From: Synechococcus sp. PCC 7335
GTDB lineage: Bacteria; Cyanobacteriota; Cyanobacteriia; Phormidesmidales; Phormidesmidaceae
Reading direction: 5' to 3'
Assembly: GCF_000155595.1 (NCBI RefSeq)
Contig: NZ_DS989904.1
Span: 194,477-258,476, forward strand
DNA: 64,000 bases
Shown piece by piece: positions 1-8,959 of this stretch. The position numbers and the translations under genes were made by a program. Under the pieces are notes generated by a model. That model worked only from the letters and a program-made list of their open reading frames with translations, was not told the DNA's origin and searched no databases. The first letter of the stretch is position 1; every line of letters starts with the position of its first letter.

Positions 1-1169
1 CACGCCTCCGCAATAATCTTGATACCGGCTAGGGCCGGATCGGTATTAATCAGCCACAGAATCGGCGGTATTTCTAGAGGTTCGCCCGTTATCCCCCGCG
101 AGAGCACCGATGCAAGATCAAAGCGAAAACCATCCACATGCATCTCCAAGACCCAGTAGCGCAGACAGTCGAGAATCAGATAGCTGCTGATCGTACTGGT
201 CTTGAGCGTGTTGCCACAACCACTGTAGTTCTTGTAATGGGCCTTATCGTCTTCAAGAATGTAGTAAGACTCATTGCTCAGCCCCCGAAATGATAGCGTT
301 GGTCCCTCGTGGTTGCCTTCAGCTGTGTGATTGAACACAACGTCTAGAATCACCTCTATGCCTGCTTTGTGCAAGGCTTTGACCATATCTCGAAACTCAT
401 CCACGGGGCCAAGGCCGGTTTTATTAGCGCTATAGCCCCAGTGCGGAGCGAAAAAGGCAACCGAACTATAGCCCCAATAGTTCTCTTTTCCAGCTGGGGC
501 ATCACTATCGTCAAACTGTTGTACAGGCATCAGTTCTACTGCTGTGATGCCTAGCGACTTTAGATAGGGAATCTTTTCGATCAGACCAGCGTAGGTGCCT
601 CTCTTTTCAACCGATAGTCCTGAATTAGGATGTTGAGTAAATCCGCCAACGTGCAGCTCATAGATAACTGTTTCGGCATAGGGCGTTTGTGGGTGTACGT
701 CGTTCTCCCAATCGTATTGCCCAGTGTCAACGACGACGCTTCTTAGCGCCTGGGGGCAGTTGTCAAAAGGGGTGCTAGCCGCCTGACGAGAGTAGGTCGG
801 CCAGCCAACAACTAAGCGAGCGTAGGGGTCTATCAAGACCTTGTTACGATTGAACCTTAGTCCGCGCTCAGGCGCGTAAGGGCCATCGACCCGATAGGCA
901 TACACCTGATTAGCCGCCAGCCCTTCTACAAAGATGTGCCAGTACTGAAACGTTTTGTTCTTCTCAGGGTCTAGCCAAATCGTTTTGTAGGGCCAAAGCG
1001 ACGCTGGCGAATCAAACAGCAATAGCTCTACAGCGGTAGCATCTTTGGCATAGAGACAAAAGTTCACACCATTCTCTCGAACCGTGGCACCCAAAGGAAA
1101 ACTGTTCCCAGGCTGAACGATCAAATTTATTTTGAGGCGCTGTTTTGAGACTAAGTCGGAATAGAGCAT
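1..1169 (-). CDS. glgX: Glycogen debranching enzyme GlgX (isoamylase type), 3' part outside window
   Basis: An open minus-strand frame runs off the left edge, so the C-terminus is missing. It hydrolyses alpha-1,6 branch points of glycogen in the cytoplasm. Reading inward from the ATG at 1169, an N-terminal CBM48-like part (with NGVNFCLYAKDA) is followed by the GH13 barrel. Visible GH13 signatures are VVFNHTAEG, the nucleophile region DGFRFDLAS and, at the window edge, IIAEAW with the acid/base Glu. The NYSGCGNTL segment is typical of GlgX/isoamylase rather than branching enzyme. The frame stays open upstream of 1169 into the acyl-CoA synthetase gene, but 1169 is the first ATG that fits the family start. 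It lies 46 bp after that gene's stop on the same strand, so co-transcription is plausible. Glycogen breakdown suits the fermentation genes that follow. Confidence 0.9.
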   Translation of the reverse strand, partial: MLYSDLVSKQRLKINLIVQPGNSFPLGATVRENGVNFCLYAKDATAVELLLFDSPASLWPYKTIWLDPEKNKTFQYWHIFVEGLAANQVYAYRVDGPYAPERGLRFNRNKVLIDPYARLVVGWPTYSRQAASTPFDNCPQALRSVVVDTGQYDWENDVHPQTPYAETVIYELHVGGFTQHPNSGLSVEKRGTYAGLIEKIPYLKSLGITAVELMPVQQFDDSDAPAGKENYWGYSSVAFFAPHWGYSANKTGLGPVDEFRDMVKALHKAGIEVILDVVFNHTAEGNHEGPTLSFRGLSNESYYILEDDKAHYKNYSGCGNTLKTSTISSYLILDCLRYWVLEMHVDGFRFDLASVLSRGITGEPLEIPPILWLINTDPALAGIKIIAEA

Positions 1170-1215
1170 TCGGCGCGACTTGAAGAGAGAATTAGCACAG
1201 GTCCAAGGGGTAGAG

Positions 1216-3996
1216 TTAGACAGCAGATTTAGAGGGTAGCTTCAAAGTAGCCGTGACCATATCGCCCAGACGATGGCGCTCAATAGCGAAGCCATGGCGA
1301 CGGCAGAGCTGTTGCATTTGAATGTTTTCAGGCAAAATTTCGGCCACAATCTGATCAATACTTTCTTGTTCAGCTACTGTGATTAACATTTTCATTAGCT
1401 GGCTGCCAATGCCCTGACTCTGGTGGCGATCGCTCACTAGCATCGATAGCTCGACTATTTGCGTTCCGGGTAGCTGGCTGAGCCGACCGACTGCTAAAAT
1501 CTCTCGCCTGTCTCCTGTACCGGCTTCTACCACCAACGCTATCTCGTGGTCGTAGTCTATAAAGCAAATACGCGTTAGCCGCTCATGAGCTGTGCGTCCG
1601 CTCAGCTTAAACATATGGGCATAGCGCATATACACGCTCTCATCAGAAAGTGTTTGGTGAAACGCCACAATCAACGGTTCATCCTCTGGCTGAATCGGGC
1701 GAATCATGACAGATTCTCCTGTTTTAAGCGTCCACTGAGCCTCGTACTGGTGAGGGTAGGGGCGAATAGCCGGCTTGGGTAAGGCTTCTAGCAGGGTATC
1801 GGGAGGGTGCAAGATGATGCGAGCATCAAGGGCGATCGCACAGCGGCGATGTCCCTGACCGGCCAATTCCTCATCAACGGGTGTTATCCGTAAAGGATTG
1901 ATGTCAATTTCTTTGATCCAAGGCTGTTCAATCACCAAACGGCTAAATCTCACCAGCAGTTGCTCTAATTCGCCTAAGTCCACCGCAGCCCGTCCGCGAA
2001 CGCCACGCAGCGCCTTGTATATCTGAGTGCGCTCCATCATTCGGCGAGCTAGCGTCGTGTTTAGAGGCGGTAGACCCAGGGCCCGATCTTGAAAGACTTC
2101 TACCAGCTCACCGCCCAAGCCAAACAACAAGACAGGACCAAACTGGGGATCGATACTGCTGCCTAGAATTAGCTCATAGCCTTCTGTGGGCACCATCGGC
2201 TGCACTGTCACACCTAGGAAAGCACCGGGTTCTGTACTAACTGAGGCTACAGCTTGCTGAATGGATTTAAAGGCCGCCAGTACTGCCTGATCATCTTTCA
2301 AATTTAAGTAGACACCGCCCACGTCTGTTTTGTGAGTGATGGTTTGTGACCACAGCTTCGCTACCACCGGATAGCCGATAAACCGGGCGCAGTCGACTGC
2401 GGCTTGCGCCGTCGTAGCTGTTTGGCTAGTTACAGTAGGAATCCCATAGGCATTGAGCACCATCTGAGATTCCATCTCGGTCATTATTGTTCTGTTGTCC
2501 AGGCGGACGCGCTCAATCAAGGTTTGGGCGACCTCTGCTTGAGCGATCTCTTGAGCAAATGCCGGCGTTTCATACAGGCTGTGCAGATTGCGAGAGTAGC
2601 GCCACATTTGCGTAAAAATGCGAGCCGCCGTGTCCGGATAGGAGAGGGTAAAAATACCCGCTTGGTTGAGTAAATCTTCTCCTGGCTGTACCGTTTCTTG
2701 TCCCATCCAGGTAGCTAGCATCGGACCGCCATCCGCTGGTCGCAGCGACTGAATCTTTTCGGCAGTGCGCTGTGGATCGGTCATGGCCTGAGGAGTCAAA
2801 ATCACCAGCAAGCCGTCGCTATTCGGATCTTTGGCAACAACTTCTAGTGCCTGCTGATAGCGCTCGGGCGTAGCATCCCCTAAGATATCAATCGGATTGT
2901 GATGACTCCACTGAGCGGGCAAACACTCGTCTAAGGCCTGTTGAGTTTCAAGAGAGAGCGCTGCGAGCTCACCGCCGTTGCGAATCAGAGCATCGGTAGC
3001 AAGTACGCCCGGACCGCCAGCATTCGTGACAATCGTGAGGCGGTTGCCCTTCGGCCGAGGCTGCTTGGCTAGAATCTCTGAGAGATTAAACAAATCATCA
3101 ATCGTATCTACTCGAAGCACGCCGCAGCGCCGAAAAGCAGCGTCTAATACTTCATCACTGCCCGTCAGCGCGCCGGTGTGTGAAGCAGCAGCGGCGGCGG
3201 CAGCCTGAGTACGGCCTGCTTTAATGACGATAATTGGCTTCGTAAAAGCGACTTCTCGTGCAGCCGATAAAAACGCCCGGGCGTTACCAATCGATTCCAT
3301 GTAGATTACGATGCTGTCGGTCTTAGGATCGTCACCTAGATAGTTGATCAGATCTCCCCAGCCCACATCGAGCATCGAGCCCACAGATACAAACGCGCTG
3401 AAGCCAACATTCTCTCTAAAGCTCCAGTCTAGTATGGAGGTGCAGAGGGCGCCGCTTTGACTGATAAAACCAACGTTGCCTGGATTTGCGATCGCACTTG
3501 CAAACGTACCATTAAACCCGACATGAGGATTCATCACGCCCAAACAGTTTGGTCCAATCAGTCGCATCCCCGAGGCTCTAACTAAGCTTAAAATCTCTTC
3601 TTCTAAAGCGATCCCCACCGCGCCGACTTCCTTGAACCCGGCCGAAACAACAATCGCACCTCTCACCCCAGCCGCTACACAGTCTCGAATTACACTGGGT
3701 ACAGCGGGCGCTGGAACAGCAATAATCGCTAGATCAACAGATTCTGGCACATCACCTAGGCGATGGTAAGCTTTGATCCCCAATACGCTAGCTCGTTTAG
3801 GATTCACTGGATAAACCGTTCCGCCAAAAGGATTACGAATCAGGTTCCACAGTAGCCGACGACCAACACTAGTAGGTTTATCAGTAGCACCAATTAGCGC
3901 AATCGACTGAGGATTAAAGAAAACATCTAACGGTTGACGGCGCGTGCGCAGAACGTCGTGAGCCGGATCAGAACGCAGGGATAGTACAGAAGTCAT
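1216..3996 (-). CDS. ADP-forming acyl-CoA (acetate-CoA) ligase fused to GNAT acetyltransferase
   Basis: This 926-residue protein has the domain order of the ADP-forming acetyl-CoA synthetase/Pat family: CoA-binding Rossmann domain (about 25-125), succinyl-CoA-ligase-like domain with the phospho-histidine motif SHTGALTG (His273), ATP-grasp domain (about 500-715) and a C-terminal GNAT domain (about 770-915) with the acetyl-CoA loop [10 protein letters not shown]. The catalytic His is present, so a working ligase (acetyl-CoA + ADP + Pi to acetate + CoA + ATP) is possible. In E. coli PatZ and Salmonella Pat the ligase part is inactive and the GNAT domain acetylates protein lysines. Given adhE, pfl and nifJ nearby and no pta/ackA in view, I favour acetate fermentation with ATP gain, with protein acetylation as a second role. 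It is divergent from adhE across a 0.9-kb gap. Confidence 0.88.
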   Translation of the reverse strand: MTSVLSLRSDPAHDVLRTRRQPLDVFFNPQSIALIGATDKPTSVGRRLLWNLIRNPFGGTVYPVNPKRASVLGIKAYHRLGDVPESVDLAIIAVPAPAVPSVIRDCVAAGVRGAIVVSAGFKEVGAVGIALEEEILSLVRASGMRLIGPNCLGVMNPHVGFNGTFASAIANPGNVGFISQSGALCTSILDWSFRENVGFSAFVSVGSMLDVGWGDLINYLGDDPKTDSIVIYMESIGNARAFLSAAREVAFTKPIIVIKAGRTQAAAAAAASHTGALTGSDEVLDAAFRRCGVLRVDTIDDLFNLSEILAKQPRPKGNRLTIVTNAGGPGVLATDALIRNGGELAALSLETQQALDECLPAQWSHHNPIDILGDATPERYQQALEVVAKDPNSDGLLVILTPQAMTDPQRTAEKIQSLRPADGGPMLATWMGQETVQPGEDLLNQAGIFTLSYPDTAARIFTQMWRYSRNLHSLYETPAFAQEIAQAEVAQTLIERVRLDNRTIMTEMESQMVLNAYGIPTVTSQTATTAQAAVDCARFIGYPVVAKLWSQTITHKTDVGGVYLNLKDDQAVLAAFKSIQQAVASVSTEPGAFLGVTVQPMVPTEGYELILGSSIDPQFGPVLLFGLGGELVEVFQDRALGLPPLNTTLARRMMERTQIYKALRGVRGRAAVDLGELEQLLVRFSRLVIEQPWIKEIDINPLRITPVDEELAGQGHRRCAIALDARIILHPPDTLLEALPKPAIRPYPHQYEAQWTLKTGESVMIRPIQPEDEPLIVAFHQTLSDESVYMRYAHMFKLSGRTAHERLTRICFIDYDHEIALVVEAGTGDRREILAVGRLSQLPGTQIVELSMLVSDRHQSQGIGSQLMKMLITVAEQESIDQIVAEILPENIQMQQLCRRHGFAIERHRLGDMVTATLKLPSKSAV

Positions 3997-4897
3997 TGAG
4001 TCTCGTCCTAATCGGGAGATTTTGCAGTAAAACTCTCTATAAACACGCTAATGTGCTTATTCAAGATCGGATGGTCAATCAATAGAGAAAAGTCAATAAA
4101 TCACTTTGCTTCAATCAACAACTCTACCTTCAGTTCGTAAAGGTATAACGGAACGGGAAATAGCGCTAACCAAAAAGACGTATGCCCCAACGAGCGCTCA
4201 ACTTTCGATTAGCGCTCTATCGAAGGGCCAATATCTCAACAAGGCACCAACAATAATCAGAACCAACAATAATCTAGATGTTTTTTCCAGATATCTTTAG
4301 GCTTTATTTGTAGGCTAGAACTCAGGCTAAGAAAGCAATGAGTAAAGTTGCTGCCTCATACCTAATAATCAATAATATTTGCAAAGCCACTCCCAATACT
4401 AGCGGAAGATTTCAAAAGCAGGACTTGGTTTTGATGACATTGTTGTTTGATGACATTCTTAAGAAGACGGTGCGATCCAAATTCTCTCGTGTAGATTATC
4501 GTTGAACACATTAAAGCCAAAGTAAAGCCAAAGTGCAGGGTTTAAGATCTGCTCAACGACAGAACAAAAGTTTTAAGATACGGTCTATAGAATACGGTCA
4601 GTACGTAGTTTATCTGCCTACAGAAGTCTTTGAAGAATTCGTTCTAGCTCTTTTTGTAGTCTTGTATACACGAACCGATTAATCACAGTTAGTTAATCAC
4701 AGTTAGTGCTCTTTGATTAGGACTTTATTCTCTATCGGTTTTCTCTATAGTGCCTATAGATGGTTATTTCGAAGAAAAAAGTGCTACATAGACAAAGTGA
4801 TATATTCCTGTTGCTTGTGAGTCTTCGATCTAGCTGTTTAAGGTCTAGCCTTTTGCAACCCCTAATGACGCCATACCTGAACCAAAGGCGATGAATT
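3997..4897. promoter_or_regulatory. Divergent intergenic region between acyl-CoA ligase and adhE, with several short tandem duplications
   Basis: About 900 bp without a convincing gene; a 64-codon frame at 4106-4300 has no recognisable protein character. The DNA is AT-rich and should carry both divergent promoters. It holds four two-copy tandem duplications: ACCAACAATAATC in 16-bp units (4246-4277), TTTGATGACATT in 16-bp units (4430-4461), TAAAGCCAAAG in 11-bp units (4512-4533) and TTAATCACAGTTAG in 14-bp units (4679-4706). ATACGGTC also occurs twice 14 bp apart (4578, 4592). No canonical NtcA box (GTA-N8-TAC) was found. The 14-bp pair, about 190 bp before adhE, is the best candidate for a regulator site, but slippage alone could explain the duplications. 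Confidence 0.5.
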
Positions 4898-7636
4898 ATG
4901 ATCAATCCTTCTACAACCCAACCTTCTCAAATAGCATCTTCCCCAGCAAGTCAGGCTAAGGTAAGCCAAGCTAAAGTCAATAGTCTTGATGCCTTAGAGA
5001 TGCTCATCTCATCTGTGAAGGCTGCCCAGATTGAATATGCTAGCTATTCACAAGAGCAGGTCGATCATATTTTTAAGATGGCTGCGCTTGCTGCCAACAC
5101 AGCCCGTCTACCTTTAGCTAAGCAAGCCGTTGCAGAAACAGGTATGGGCGTTGTAGAAGATAAGGTAATTAAGAATCACTTTGCCTCTGAGATTATCTAC
5201 AACAAATACAAGCACGAGAAGACCTGCGGTATTATTGAATCCGATCCTACGTTTGGCATTCAAAAGATCGCTGAGCCAATGGGGATTTTGGCAGGGATTG
5301 TACCGGTTACTAATCCAACCTCTACAGCCATCTTTAAAACCTTAATTGCTCTCAAAACTCGCAACGCAATTATTCTCTCTCCTCACCCTAGAGCAAGAGA
5401 ATGTACTATTGCCGCTGCGCGCACCGTATTGGAAGCAGCCGTTAAAGCTGGCGCACCGGCTTCTATCATTGGCTGGATTGATCAGCCTTCGATAGAACTT
5501 TCTCAAGCACTGATGAGTCATAACGCAGTGAGCTTGGTGCTAGCCACAGGCGGTCCTAGCATGGTAAAAGCGGCTTACTCTTCGGGGCATCCTTCTCTAG
5601 GCGTTGGGGCAGGTAACACACCTGCACTGATCGATGAGAGTGCGGATTTAAGAACAGCAGTATCGTCAATTCTACTGAGCAAAACATTTGATAACGGCAT
5701 GATCTGTGCCAGTGAACAGTCTGTGGTGGCTGAAAGCACAGTTTATGAAAGTATTAAAGAAGAGTTCTTGAGCCGTGGTGCTTACTTTACGACACCAGAA
5801 GAGCAACAGCGACTAGCAGACAAAATCTTATCAAACGGTCGACTGAATCCAGAGATTGTCGGGCAGCCGGTGGCTAATTTAGCGAAGATGGTGGGCATTC
5901 AGGTTCCTAAGGATACTCGCGTTCTAATTGCTGAAGTTGAAGAGATTGGCCCCGATGAGCCGCTGTCCTACGAGAAACTAACACCGATCTTGGCAATGTA
6001 TCGGGCAACAGACTTCGACGATGGTTTAGACAAAGTTCAGAAGCTAGTGACCTTTGCCGGGCGTGGCCATACAGCGGTACTATATACCAAACCAGATAAT
6101 ACTGACCATATTCAACAGTTTGAATCACTGGTAGAAACCAGCCGCGTGCTGATCAATACGCCCGCCTCTCAGGGGGCGATTGGCGACCTTTATAACTTTA
6201 GGCTCGATCCATCTTTGACACTGGGTTGTGGGAGCTGGGGCGGTAACTCGCTGAGTGCAAATGTGGAACCGCGCCACCTGCTGAATGTGAAGACGGTGGC
6301 CGAGCGAAGAGAGAATATGCTGTGGTTCCGGGTGCCGCCGAAGATCTACTTCAAGTCGGGATCGCTACCGGTCGCTTTGAGTGAATTGAGCGATCGCGAA
6401 CGAGCCTTCATCGTCACCGACAAACCGCTATATGACCTAGGTATGACCAACATGGTCGAAGAAACACTAGGCAGCATCGGCATAAAAAGCCAAATTTTCT
6501 ATGACGTAGAACCCGACCCATCATTGGATACAGTCCAGCGCGGGGTGGCGATGATGCAGCAGTTTCAGCCAGATGTGATCATCGCTATCGGCGGCGGTTC
6601 GCCGATGGACGCGGCCAAGATTATGTGGCTAATGTACGAGCATCCCGACATCGCTTTTGACGGCTTAGCAATGCGATTCATGGATATTCGCAAGCGGGTG
6701 TACGAGCTGCCACCGCTGGGTGAAAAAGCAATTCTAGTAGCGGTGCCGACCACATCTGGAACAGGCTCAGAGGTTACGCCGTTTGCCGTAGTCACTGACC
6801 GCAAAACTGGCATCAAATATCCGCTGGCCGACTACGCTCTAACGCCGACCATGGCCATTGTTGATCCAGACCTAGTGTCGAACTTGCCAAAGTCGCTGAC
6901 GGCCTTTGGCGGCGTAGATGCGCTTACCCATGCCCTAGAAGTCTATACCTCTGTGATGGCTTCTGAATTCACTAACGGGCTGGCACTAGAAGCGATTCAG
7001 CTAATCTTCAAATATCTGCCTCGGGCCTATAGCAATGGTGCTAATGACCCCGAAGCCAGAGAGAAAATGCACTACGCCTCTACCATTGCGGGTTTGGCGT
7101 TCGCCAACGGCTTCCTAGGCATTTGTCACTCGATGGCACATCAACTAGGAGCGACTTTCCACATTCCCCATGGACTGGCAAATGCGCTAATGATCTCTCA
7201 TGTCATTCGATACAATGCCACTGATGCGCCCTTCAAACAGGCTACCTTCTCGCAGTACAAGTATCCGAATGCGAAGTGGCGCTACGCCCAAGTTGCCGAT
7301 CATCTGCACCTAGGCGGCACCACCGATGATGAAAAAGTGAATCGACTAATCGGTGCGATCGAGCAGCTCAAGGCGCAGGTAGATATTCCAACTTCAATTT
7401 CAGCCGCACTCACCATTCCGGCTGATGAGTTCTATGCTCAAGTAGATGCCATTGCCGATCATGCTTTCGACGATCAGTGTACGCTAGCAAACCCACGCTA
7501 TCCGCTGATCAGCGACTTGCAACAGCTCATCGTGCAAGCGTACCGAGGAGATTCTCCTTTAGTCGTAGGTGGTTTCACAGAACGCTTTCAAGCAATTGAA
7601 GAAGAAACAGAATCTGAGGCAAAAACCGTTGTTTGA
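4898..7636 (+). CDS. adhE: Bifunctional acetaldehyde-CoA/alcohol dehydrogenase AdhE
   Basis: This 912-residue cytoplasmic enzyme reduces acetyl-CoA to acetaldehyde and then ethanol, reoxidising two NADH. The N-terminal half (about 30-460) is an aldehyde dehydrogenase with the catalytic Cys in FDNGMICASEQS (about residue 270). The C-terminal half (about 480-890) is an iron-dependent alcohol dehydrogenase with the NAD loop GGGSPMDAAK and iron-ligand His segments DALTHALEVYT and GICHSMAHQLGATFHIPHG. Length matches the family (about 870-910). The first 30 residues are a low-complexity extension containing a 15-bp in-frame tandem duplication (SQAKVSQAKV). The ATG at 4898 is the first in frame. AdhE and PFL together are typical of mixed-acid fermentation, and AdhE is usually induced in anoxia. 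Confidence 0.96.
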   Translation: MINPSTTQPSQIASSPASQAKVSQAKVNSLDALEMLISSVKAAQIEYASYSQEQVDHIFKMAALAANTARLPLAKQAVAETGMGVVEDKVIKNHFASEIIYNKYKHEKTCGIIESDPTFGIQKIAEPMGILAGIVPVTNPTSTAIFKTLIALKTRNAIILSPHPRARECTIAAARTVLEAAVKAGAPASIIGWIDQPSIELSQALMSHNAVSLVLATGGPSMVKAAYSSGHPSLGVGAGNTPALIDESADLRTAVSSILLSKTFDNGMICASEQSVVAESTVYESIKEEFLSRGAYFTTPEEQQRLADKILSNGRLNPEIVGQPVANLAKMVGIQVPKDTRVLIAEVEEIGPDEPLSYEKLTPILAMYRATDFDDGLDKVQKLVTFAGRGHTAVLYTKPDNTDHIQQFESLVETSRVLINTPASQGAIGDLYNFRLDPSLTLGCGSWGGNSLSANVEPRHLLNVKTVAERRENMLWFRVPPKIYFKSGSLPVALSELSDRERAFIVTDKPLYDLGMTNMVEETLGSIGIKSQIFYDVEPDPSLDTVQRGVAMMQQFQPDVIIAIGGGSPMDAAKIMWLMYEHPDIAFDGLAMRFMDIRKRVYELPPLGEKAILVAVPTTSGTGSEVTPFAVVTDRKTGIKYPLADYALTPTMAIVDPDLVSNLPKSLTAFGGVDALTHALEVYTSVMASEFTNGLALEAIQLIFKYLPRAYSNGANDPEAREKMHYASTIAGLAFANGFLGICHSMAHQLGATFHIPHGLANALMISHVIRYNATDAPFKQATFSQYKYPNAKWRYAQVADHLHLGGTTDDEKVNRLIGAIEQLKAQVDIPTSISAALTIPADEFYAQVDAIADHAFDDQCTLANPRYPLISDLQQLIVQAYRGDSPLVVGGFTERFQAIEEETESEAKTVV

Positions 7637-7713
7637 ACAATCGTTTTACCAACCGAAGAGATAAGCGTTTTATGGTTACGATCTGACAGAGCGAACGAGA
7701 GCGAACAACGGCT

Positions 7714-7770
7714 AGAGCGTATGAGAGTAGGTCCGACATCATAAAGATGACAGCCACCCTCATACGCTCT
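7714..7770. terminator. Dyad between convergent adhE and DHOD-like gene (candidate bidirectional terminator)
   Basis: A perfect 12-bp inverted repeat (AGAGCGTATGAG at 7714-7725; its complement at 7759-7770) encloses 33 nt in the 212-bp space between the stops of adhE and the DHOD-like gene. There is no strong T-run on either side, so it is not a textbook intrinsic terminator, but position and symmetry fit a shared transcription end. The 10-mer AGAGCGAACG/A is repeated in tandem just before it (7688-7707). Confidence 0.5.
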
Positions 7771-7848
7771 TCCTGATCTATCACAGATAATCGTCTGTTG
7801 AATTATGATCTGTGCAGATTGGGTAAAACAGAACCCGAAAGGGGCTCG

Positions 7849-8901
7849 CTACTCGAATGAGCGGGAAGCCTCGGAGCTTTCCACAGCTTCTTCTCGCAGC
7901 TTCCAATCGGGATGATAAGTCTGTAGGGTTTTCATATATTGGACCCGCTCAAAGGCGCTGGGATTAGGGCAGTTTAGCTGGCTCATAGTACCCTGTAGCT
8001 GGGCCACAGAAGCGTACTCGTACTCCTCCATCCAACAGCTTAGCTCCTGTTCGATGCGGCCTAAATAAGTCACATCACGCCGCAATAGAATGCTTACCAA
8101 TTGAGTGACCTTAGCCCCCGCCATCAATAGGCGAACGACGTCCTGGGCGGTTTGGATGCCGCTAGTGGCCGCTAGATCCACCTCTATTCGGCCATGGAGT
8201 AGAGCGATCCAGTGCATCGGTAGCCGCAGTTCATGAGGAGAACTTAGTAGTAGATTGGGTTTGACATCTAGGTTTTCGATGTCAATGTCGGGCTGGTAAA
8301 ACCGATTAAACAATACCAGACCATTAGCTCCCGCCTCCGTTAGTCGCTTGGCCATATTGGCAGTGCTACTAAAGAAGGGACTGAGTTTGACTGCCACTGG
8401 CAGGTCAACCTGTGCCTTCACCCACCGCACAATCTCCAAATACTGTTCTTCCACCATAGCCCCGGTACAATCAAGGTCGGTGGGGATGTCGTAAATGTTG
8501 AGTTCAATGGCATCAGCCCCTGCCTGCTCCATGTCGCGAGCATAGTCCACCCAGCCTCCTATAGAGGAGCCATTAAGACTGGCGATGACGGGAATGGCCA
8601 AACTTTCCTTGGCCTTGCGAATGTGTTCTAGGTAGTGGTCTGCTTCCACATGAGAGAAATTAGCTTCCGGAAAATAGGTAAGCGACTCGGCAAAGCTATG
8701 GGTGCCATGTTCTAGGTGGTAGTTGAGTTCTAAGGAATCTTGATGGATTTGCTCCTCGAACACAGAATGGAGAACAATGGCGGCCGCCCCAGCATCTTCC
8801 AGCCGTTTGAGAGTCTCTAACTCTTCACTCAAGGGGGCAGCAGCGCCCACTACTAAGGGGGATTTCAAGGTTAAGCCTAAATAGGTTGTTGCTAAGTCCA
8901 T
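7849..8901 (-). CDS. Dihydroorotate dehydrogenase-like flavoprotein (PFOR-associated)
   Basis: This 350-residue protein has the TIM-barrel pattern of the FMN-dependent dihydroorotate/dihydropyrimidine dehydrogenase superfamily: N-terminal MDLATTYLGLTLKSPLVVGA, central VIASLNGSS and AGADAIELNIYD, then LPVAVKLSPFF and a C-terminal half with GIQTAQDVVRLLMAGA. It lies 58 bp downstream of nifJ on the same strand, and to my knowledge this pairing recurs in other bacteria. It is probably not the pyrimidine-biosynthetic enzyme; a flavin-dependent redox role linked to PFOR is inferred, and the substrate is unknown. The ATG at 8901 is preceded by GAGG at suitable spacing. The last 15 residues are acidic and serine-rich. 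Confidence 0.8.
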   Translation of the reverse strand: MDLATTYLGLTLKSPLVVGAAAPLSEELETLKRLEDAGAAAIVLHSVFEEQIHQDSLELNYHLEHGTHSFAESLTYFPEANFSHVEADHYLEHIRKAKESLAIPVIASLNGSSIGGWVDYARDMEQAGADAIELNIYDIPTDLDCTGAMVEEQYLEIVRWVKAQVDLPVAVKLSPFFSSTANMAKRLTEAGANGLVLFNRFYQPDIDIENLDVKPNLLLSSPHELRLPMHWIALLHGRIEVDLAATSGIQTAQDVVRLLMAGAKVTQLVSILLRRDVTYLGRIEQELSCWMEEYEYASVAQLQGTMSQLNCPNPSAFERVQYMKTLQTYHPDWKLREEAVESSEASRSFE

Positions 8902-8959
8902 GAAAAACCTCTAGATGACTGAGCTCGGGGAGTGCCGAACGGGATGACTGAGTATAGAA

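Noticed and set aside
4106-4300. 64-codon plus-strand frame before adhE
   Set aside because: No family features or ribosome site, and it overlaps tandem-duplicated DNA.
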